Origin: Kofleriaceae bacterium
Lineage (GTDB): Bacteria > Myxococcota_A > Polyangia > Haliangiales > Haliangiaceae
Assembly (NCBI GenBank): GCA_016763395.1
Contig: JAESTW010000260.1
Span: 1-19,111, forward strand
Direction of reading: 5' to 3'
Length of the DNA stretch: 19,111 nt
Made by a program: the position numbers and the translations under genes. Below the pieces are notes generated by a model, which was given only the letters and a program-made list of their open reading frames with translations, was not told the DNA's origin and ran no database searches. Positions 14,501 to 19,111 of this stretch are shown here, in pieces (within the stretch, counting starts at the first letter, position 1; each line of letters starts with the position of its first letter).

Positions 14501-16057
14501 GAGCCTATCCCACAAATGCTTCACGTTGTTGGAGTGAAAGGCAATGTCGTATTCGTAGATGAAGGGCGCGAAGAGATCCATCAGTCCGATGACGGTCTCA
14601 GTCGTATCCGAAATCTTCGTAAGCTCTTCTTGTACTCGCTCGGCCAGGGCAGCCACGCGAGGCGCGCCCCAACTCGGCAAGCGCTCGTCTATGCCTTTGG
14701 ACAGACGATTGACCAAGGTTTTGAGCTTCGGACTGCTCCAACGGTCAAACTTCTCGCGGGAAACCGGATGCGATTCACGGCGCGCTTTAAGTTTGTACTT
14801 CCACTTCTCAGTTCCCGTCGATTCTTCCGCGAGTTGGCGATAGTGTTTTCGGACAGAGAGGCCCGCAAGTTCGCAAAGACGCTCTGATGAGACCGCATTC
14901 ACGCCACTGCTGCCAGCGTGATAGATGCGTTTGTGCTCGTTGCGCATCACCGCGGCGGCGGCCATGATAATGGCAGTACAGACCATATCCACTGGGATAA
15001 TGTCCAAGCGCGTATCGTCACCAGCAGTAATGAGGCGCTGCCCTTTGAGCATGACGTAGACCAGTGGCGCGGTGGTGTTGAAACCCTCGTTCCAGCCGAC
15101 CATGGGGAATTGGTAACTCGACTCGACAATCGCCGGACGCACGATGCAAGAACGCACATCTTTGTCCATCAGGACGACCTGCTCGCCCAGAGACTTGCTG
15201 TAAGTATAGGTGTTGCTCCAACCCCAGTGTTCTGAGCGGGCCATTCCGATTTCGGTGAGCTTCTCGTGAACCCAGAGTTTGCGCTCTCGGGCAACTGCCA
15301 GCTTCAGTGATGCCTTGTCGTCCGGGTCGCGCCTTTGCGCCTTGAGCGACTTTTGTGCGCGTTCTCGGAACATCGAAATGTGGCGGCGATCTTTGGCCAA
15401 CTCTCGGGTGCGCTCGATCACTCGCTCGCAATCGGCAATTTCGGCGTTAGCATCAAAATCGTCATCGACAAGTTCGTCGCGCCTAGGGAAATACCCAATA
15501 ACTTCTTCGTCCTCCCAAACATCCCCTTCGCGACGTCCGGCAACGTAACAAGTCGAGATATGGACCAGTGGCGAGTCCAGCCGTTTGGCCAACTCCACAC
15601 AGTTTCGAGCACCTTTGGCGTTGATGCGAATGGCACTCTCAAGCGAAGGCGTAAAAGAGACTAGTCCGGCAGAGTTAATGATGACGTCGACGCCGCCCAT
15701 CCCCTCAAAGGCAGCAAAATCCTCTTCTTTGAAGTTACAAAGGTCGCGTCCGATATCACCACCGACGGGATAGACTTTGTCCGCCAAATACGCGTCGAAG
15801 CCATCGCCATAACGGGCTCGAAGCGGGTCGAATGCCGGAGAGGTCGCCACTTTTTTGAAAAAGCGGTCCTCGGCCGTATTGCCCATCCCGGGGCGCACCA
15901 GCGCAATGATCTTGCCGATCTCTGGATAGCGATCCAGGAGCATGCAGATCGCAACTTTGCCGACAAAGCCCGTGCTACCGATAAGAAGGATATTCTTACC
16001 GGCAAGGGTTTGCGCGATGTCTAAGACTTCGGTGGTTTCCGGGTTGGAGTTGTTCAT
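11528..16057 (-). CDS. elbD: ElbD-like multifunctional ether-lipid enzyme: fatty acyl reductase - acyl-CoA/AMP ligase - ACP - PlsC acyltransferase
   Basis: This 1509-residue protein starts at ATG 16057, 2 nt after the LarA-like stop; the longer open frame to 16177 overlaps that gene and is rejected. Domains in order: (1) residues 18-400, alcohol-forming fatty-acyl-reductase Rossmann domain with GSTGFVG (27-33), Ser168 and Tyr284/Lys288; a FAR C-terminal region with the FHSNNVKHLWDRLS and IDWRAYW motifs lies at about 495-555. (2) 600-1135, ANL acyl-activating domain with TSGTTGQPKG (754-763), EGYGMTEASP (931-940), HTGDLG (1006-1011) and catalytic Lys1126. (3) 1160-1235, acyl carrier domain with the phosphopantetheine Ser1193 in GFDSL. 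(4) 1275-1470, PlsC acyltransferase with NHSSHLD (1304-1310) and FPEGTR (1379-1384). All key residues are present. This matches the ElbD architecture of myxobacterial alkyl-ether lipid synthesis as I recall it. A bifunctional Aas-like role is a weaker alternative. Confidence 0.88.
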   Translation of the reverse strand: MNNSNPETTEVLDIAQTLAGKNILLIGSTGFVGKVAICMLLDRYPEIGKIIALVRPGMGNTAEDRFFKKVATSPAFDPLRARYGDGFDAYLADKVYPVGGDIGRDLCNFKEEDFAAFEGMGGVDVIINSAGLVSFTPSLESAIRINAKGARNCVELAKRLDSPLVHISTCYVAGRREGDVWEDEEVIGYFPRRDELVDDDFDANAEIADCERVIERTRELAKDRRHISMFRERAQKSLKAQRRDPDDKASLKLAVARERKLWVHEKLTEIGMARSEHWGWSNTYTYSKSLGEQVVLMDKDVRSCIVRPAIVESSYQFPMVGWNEGFNTTAPLVYVMLKGQRLITAGDDTRLDIIPVDMVCTAIIMAAAAVMRNEHKRIYHAGSSGVNAVSSERLCELAGLSVRKHYRQLAEESTGTEKWKYKLKARRESHPVSREKFDRWSSPKLKTLVNRLSKGIDERLPSWGAPRVAALAERVQEELTKISDTTETVIGLMDLFAPFIYEYDIAFHSNNVKHLWDRLSERDRDRLLWRPEEIDWRAYWGGTHFEGLLEYVFPVLDDEFGAKPRTVYTHKDMIEFFDALVKLNRHRVALRFLETTDPDAPPIVYTYERMGVLANQVGGTLQEWGIKIEDKVAIMSEGRPEWSIAYFGILKTGATAVPLDSVLSLPEIANLLKASKASVFIISDKVCERLAEDADEEVAEGQEREFLEAQLRTELQADVPNCRIVDFDDAMQQPETALQPVPRNGNRVASLIFTSGTTGQPKGVMLTHKNLTSMVSKLSATFNIYKHDGLLSVLPMHHTFEFSAGLLMPLLHGSSITYLDEISADSLSAGFKSGHITGVVGVPALWQLLNRKVRKRINERGPIVEKVFDTILDLNRKLREATPLEFDLGRLVFFPVHREFGGRIRLMISGGSALSPEIMKSFRGMGFDLFEGYGMTEASPVLAAQRPGDPIIEGSVGRALPGVSVQVFEPNEAGVGEIIAKGPNVMLGYFGNEEATGEVLRDGWLHTGDLGKIDEDGNVFIVGRKKEMILGASGENVYPDELEDLYGDSDFIKEISVVGIPSDGVGERVAALVVPDYEFDEELSRTVVRDSVREHMKDVSKRIPMYKRVKAYHLWDHDLPKTSTRKIKRTEVVAELEKLERSSSQATQARNASTESSGAGDTRWVRDVVAQVSQRPVAEVNPSSRMDDLGFDSLMLTELTVALEAAGLRLPDPAVLAEMDTVGDLETLAAAQGVSIARDKVAKAIVASGEVREEDEINIPGAVADAGRAALGRGQAMLYSRYLDTKVSGKASVPPFGGFIVAANHSSHLDMGLVKHSLGEMGDKLVALAAKDYFFEDPIRKAYFENFTNLVPMERHGSLRESLRLAGEVLREGYILLIFPEGTRSSTGVMTDFKPSLGYLAMSNGCGILPMYLGGTYDAMPKGAYLPKRQEVVAKVGMYYSHEKLVEMTSGLKRAESYRHIAFKTEEAVRNMVPSRYEWTLGNSGRIPMADQIVQTKPTQAKPTLGERA
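11545..11569. repeat. 15-bp-period direct repeat at the 3' end of the megaenzyme gene
   Basis: GAGTTGGCTT occurs at 11545-11554 and again at 11560-11569. It encodes the duplicated KPTQ/KPTL in the extreme C-terminal tail of the ElbD-like protein. It lies just before the ribosome binding site of the next gene. A small in-frame duplication is the simplest origin. Confidence 0.5.
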
Positions 16058-16059
16058 GG

Positions 16060-17670
16060 TTACACTACGTCGGTCATCAGGAGAGGTGGCTGGTGCAGCA
16101 TGGTGTTCTGCGCTGACGTGCCCATGGAGGATTGCCCCATAGAAATCGCTTCCGCCATCGAGCCTGCGGTTTCCCACCCGAGCATTGCCGGTACACTCTC
16201 GTTGTCCGCGCCGACGACGATGACTGGGCCGACCTTCTCGCGACCACGTTGGCCCCAGTAGTACATGTAGAAAGGATGAGCGCCATGGTAGGCGTTTCCG
16301 CGCCTGTACATCTCGACGTAGGTCGGGTTGTAGGCAAATTCATCCTGATACTTTTTCTCAAGCTCGTACGCGTCCTTGGTCTCGGGCAAAAGCCGATTGA
16401 AGAACTCGATGTACGAGGGGTGATGAACCGGATCCCACCTATCGCTACAAGGATGGCTGATGATGAGCACCCCACCCTCTTTGAGAAGCGACTGCTTGCG
16501 GTACATATGATAGAAATATCCGAGGGCCAGAACCTGCACAAGTAGCGGATTGAGGGCCTTGGAGTTGACGTTATAGGGCGAGATGTAGGGAATTCCCGTG
16601 ATGAGAATGTCCGCCGGACCTTCGACTTCGACGCAGTACTGCTCGTAGCTCTTGGCCAGCGTCTTCTCGTGAGTCGGGTCGCAAGCACCTGCGTAGCATG
16701 CGATAAGTTCGTAGGCCGCAGGAGTACGCATAAAGAGTTCGCGACGTGCCGCGTACGGCATCCTGTCGAGCGCCCACTTCATTCCCTGGAACTTAAGTCT
16801 ATCGGCCTCGGTAAAGTCATCTTCCTTTTTCATCAAAAAGGACATCGGACCATCAAACATGCGGTTATTGAGCACCGTCTCGATATGAAAGACTTTGATA
16901 TTGTCTTCTACAACTTGGCCAATTCGGCCAATGGAGTGCGCCAGTGGTGATACCGACGGATCCATGAAGGAGTCGGAATCAACAATTGTCTTGGGCGTGT
17001 GATGCGATTTCAGGCTCTCGTATCCGCACAGTCCAACGCCCATCGACTTCTGTCCGCCGTTCATTGGCACGAGGTTGATGTTGACGTAAATGCAAAGGTC
17101 TGAATCGGCAGCTCGTTTGTTGGTCTCTACAAGTTCACCGTGCCGAGTTTTGCCGAGCACAACCATTCCGTCCGGATCACAGGCGTCGTGATTATAAAGT
17201 CTGTCCGGCCAGTAGTCGCGCCATACTTTAGGACCGACCATACGCTTGATTTCCCAGTCGTGAAGACGTCTGTGCAAGCAGGTAGCGATGATAATTTCAA
17301 CGTCATCAACGCCGTGATCAGCCAGCATCTCACAGACAATTTCGAGCATTGTCTGGCGGATGTCCGGCGTGCGCATCATTGGCAATGGCACCGAGTAATC
17401 ATCGACAGCGATGGTTACTTTCATGCCGGGCTCAAGCATCGAGTGCAAGGGATCCATGCCCTCGGGATGATTGAGCGCGTAGCGAATGGCTGCCACAGGG
17501 TTTTTAATCCCAGTAAGCGGCGCTTTGGGATAGACACATCGAGTTCCGACGGGCAGATCTGCAACTAAGATGTTCTCTCCGGCAAACATGATCCGCGGAG
17601 CGGAATCGGTGTCGATGGTTACAATGTGCTCGCGTGCAGCAGAGCGTGTGCGGGGACGGTTGGCTCGCAT
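16060..17670 (-). CDS. LarA-like (lactate racemase N-terminal domain/DUF2088) protein of the ether-lipid cluster
   Basis: The product is 536 residues, longer than classical LarA at about 420-430. Residues about 75-230 resemble the nickel-pincer lactate racemase domain: VDDYSVPLP (89-97) at the DxTRP position, ATCLHRRLHDWE (129-140) with His133, VLGKT, and NGGQKSMGVGL with Lys208. Lys208 matches the pincer-cofactor lysine of LarA. The canonical PHYFAGFSGGAK stretch is shortened to PMNGGQK, so the usual second catalytic His is missing. The C-terminal half has no family I recognise; it keeps a His/Asp-rich segment ISHPCSDRWDPVHHPSY (404-420). GAGGAA 7 nt before the ATG supports the start. It follows the HAD gene by 16 nt and precedes the megaenzyme by 2 nt. 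Isomerisation or racemisation of a hydroxy-acid or glycerol-type intermediate is only a guess. No larB, larC or larE cofactor genes are in the window. Confidence 0.82.
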   Translation of the reverse strand: MRANRPRTRSAAREHIVTIDTDSAPRIMFAGENILVADLPVGTRCVYPKAPLTGIKNPVAAIRYALNHPEGMDPLHSMLEPGMKVTIAVDDYSVPLPMMRTPDIRQTMLEIVCEMLADHGVDDVEIIIATCLHRRLHDWEIKRMVGPKVWRDYWPDRLYNHDACDPDGMVVLGKTRHGELVETNKRAADSDLCIYVNINLVPMNGGQKSMGVGLCGYESLKSHHTPKTIVDSDSFMDPSVSPLAHSIGRIGQVVEDNIKVFHIETVLNNRMFDGPMSFLMKKEDDFTEADRLKFQGMKWALDRMPYAARRELFMRTPAAYELIACYAGACDPTHEKTLAKSYEQYCVEVEGPADILITGIPYISPYNVNSKALNPLLVQVLALGYFYHMYRKQSLLKEGGVLIISHPCSDRWDPVHHPSYIEFFNRLLPETKDAYELEKKYQDEFAYNPTYVEMYRRGNAYHGAHPFYMYYWGQRGREKVGPVIVVGADNESVPAMLGWETAGSMAEAISMGQSSMGTSAQNTMLHQPPLLMTDVV

Positions 17671-17677
17671 AGTTTTG

Positions 17678-17683
17678 TTCCTC
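17678..17683 (-). promoter_or_regulatory. Ribosome binding site of the LarA-like gene
   Basis: GAGGAA on the minus strand, 7 nt before ATG 17670, within the 16-nt spacer after the HAD stop codon. It supports the first ATG as the start. Confidence 0.7.
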
Positions 17684-17686
17684 GGG

Positions 17687-18367
<681 letters not shown>

Positions 18368-18606
18368 GGCCTAGCTCCGGTGGCCGGCCGTTGTTACGTC
18401 AGGGAAGCGAGCGTGTCAACTCAAGCATGCCGCTGTGCGTATGTGATCTCGTCTTTCTCGGCACTGAGCTAAAGATTGTCTTAAAAGCGCTCTGGGTATT
18501 CAAAGCCCACGCTCTTTTGGCTAGCAGAATTGAGCCATTTATGACAAAACACCGACACCTGCTCATCGCGAGCATCAATCACTATCTACTTGAGTAACTA
18601 AAGATT
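18368..18606. other. Divergent intergenic region between HAD phosphatase and MopE-like gene
   Basis: This 239-nt region must hold the promoters of the minus-strand ether-lipid operon and of the plus-strand lipoprotein. I could not find a convincing -35/-10 pair on either strand. An imperfect inverted repeat around 18482-18520 (AAAAGCG and CTGGG opposite CCCACGCTCTTTT) is too weak to call. Confidence 0.4.
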
Positions 18607-19111
18607 ATGGCTTCATTAAAAAGTTTTCTCACTGTTTTTCTCACTAGGGGCGCTCTTGCGCTGCCCTTCGCCCTTTCTGCCGCAGCATGTAGCGACGACG
18701 AAAAAGTCGTTATCGAACCTGGCGATGAGGATGTTGATGGCGATGGATTCAGTCCAAACCAAGGTGACTGTAACGATCTGGATAACAATATTAATCCAGA
18801 TGCCGCCGATCCTTGTGACGGAATCGACCAAAACTGCGATGGCAAGGCCGATGAGCTTTTCGATGTTGATGGCGATAACTTCACCAGTTGTGGTGGCGAT
18901 TGCAGAGACAATGACGCAACCTCATTTCCCGGGGCCGTTGAAATCGTCGACGGTCTAGACAATGACTGCGACGGACTTGTCGACAACAATACATCTCAAT
19001 CCGACGACGACGGCGATGGCTTCTCGGAAGATCAGGGTGATTGCAATGACAACCCTGATGATGGCGGAGCGCTCATAGGGCCAAGTGCTATCGAAGTGGC
19101 GCTCACTCCCG
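18607..19111 (+). CDS. MopE-like Asp-rich repeat lipoprotein, 3'-truncated by window edge
   Basis: 168 codons are visible from ATG 18607 to the window end. Residues 1-28 are a lipoprotein-type signal peptide (SLKSFLTVFLTR, then a hydrophobic stretch ending ALSAAAC with Cys28). The mature part has at least three tandem repeats of about 42-45 residues (43-84, 86-126, 133 onward). Each contains DxDGDGF or DVDGDNF, then GDCNDxDxxxxPxA and DGxDxNCDG. These match the putative metal-binding MopE-type repeats (named for a Methylococcus surface copper protein) abundant in myxobacterial lipoproteins, and also resemble thrombospondin type-3 calcium-binding loops. A surface-exposed Ca2+ or metal-binding lipoprotein is likely. 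No strong Shine-Dalgarno is present. Confidence 0.88.
   Translation, partial: MASLKSFLTVFLTRGALALPFALSAAACSDDEKVVIEPGDEDVDGDGFSPNQGDCNDLDNNINPDAADPCDGIDQNCDGKADELFDVDGDNFTSCGGDCRDNDATSFPGAVEIVDGLDNDCDGLVDNNTSQSDDDGDGFSEDQGDCNDNPDDGGALIGPSAIEVALTP

Noticed and set aside
16058..16177. 40-residue N-terminal extension of the megaenzyme frame
   Set aside because: It overlaps the end of the LarA-like gene, has low-complexity shadow sequence, and the Rossmann domain begins properly after the ATG at 16057.
18482..18520. Imperfect inverted repeat upstream of the MopE-like gene as a possible terminator
   Set aside because: The stem has several mismatches and there is no gene on that strand ending there.
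18541..18597. An 18-codon ATG-to-TAA frame just before the MopE-like gene, possible leader peptide
   Set aside because: No ribosome binding site and no codon run, such as repeated regulatory codons, that would mark an attenuator peptide.

Overview
The window looks like a chromosomal segment from a myxobacterium-like (Myxococcota or former Deltaproteobacteria) Gram-negative bacterium. Three things suggest this. A multidomain ElbD-type ether-lipid enzyme sits in a four-gene cluster. Two lipoproteins are of kinds common in that group: one with MopE-like Asp-rich repeats and one with Receptor-L-domain-like repeats. There is also an FHA-GAF-SpoIIE phosphatase. Base composition is moderate, clearly below the roughly 70% G+C of classical myxobacteria, so a divergent or marine lineage is likely. 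This placement is an inference.

Layout. At 1-2377 (minus) is a 3'-truncated fusion of an AstD-like aldehyde dehydrogenase to a class-III aminotransferase. Its 792 visible codons are uninterrupted. Divergent from it are an FHA-GAF-PP2C regulator (2534-4324) and then rpmG-rpmB (4505-4926, plus), which end in a strong intrinsic terminator (5003-5031). From 5047 to 18367 every gene is on the minus strand. Read in transcription order these are: HAD phosphatase, LarA-like protein, ElbD-like FAR/acyl-ligase/ACP/PlsC megaenzyme, SDR epimerase/reductase, pdxJ, a lipoprotein, sucB, an MFS transporter and a Cys/Met-type PLP lyase. A MopE-type lipoprotein (18607 onward, plus) is cut by the window edge.

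How the genes work together. HAD, LarA-like, ElbD-like, SDR and pdxJ are tightly packed, with gaps of 16, 2, -4 and 7 nt, and should form one operon. The first four resemble the elb alkyl-ether lipid locus of Myxococcus. ElbD can be read as an acid-to-alcohol and acyl-transfer machine: ligase plus ACP activate the acid, the FAR domain reduces it, and the PlsC domain acylates a glycerol backbone. pdxJ (vitamin B6) is coupled to the end of this operon.

The least explained structure is a pair of hairpin arrays immediately after pdxJ (9666-9781) and after sucB (7724-7803). In each, the first hairpin includes the gene's stop codon and has a 14-nt loop. The two loops carry the same 11-mer in opposite orientation, so on the shared coding strand they are perfectly complementary, while their stems are unrelated. 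I found no standard feature type that explains this. No gap between genes exceeds 300 nt, and I saw no rRNA, tRNA, CRISPR array or insertion sequence.
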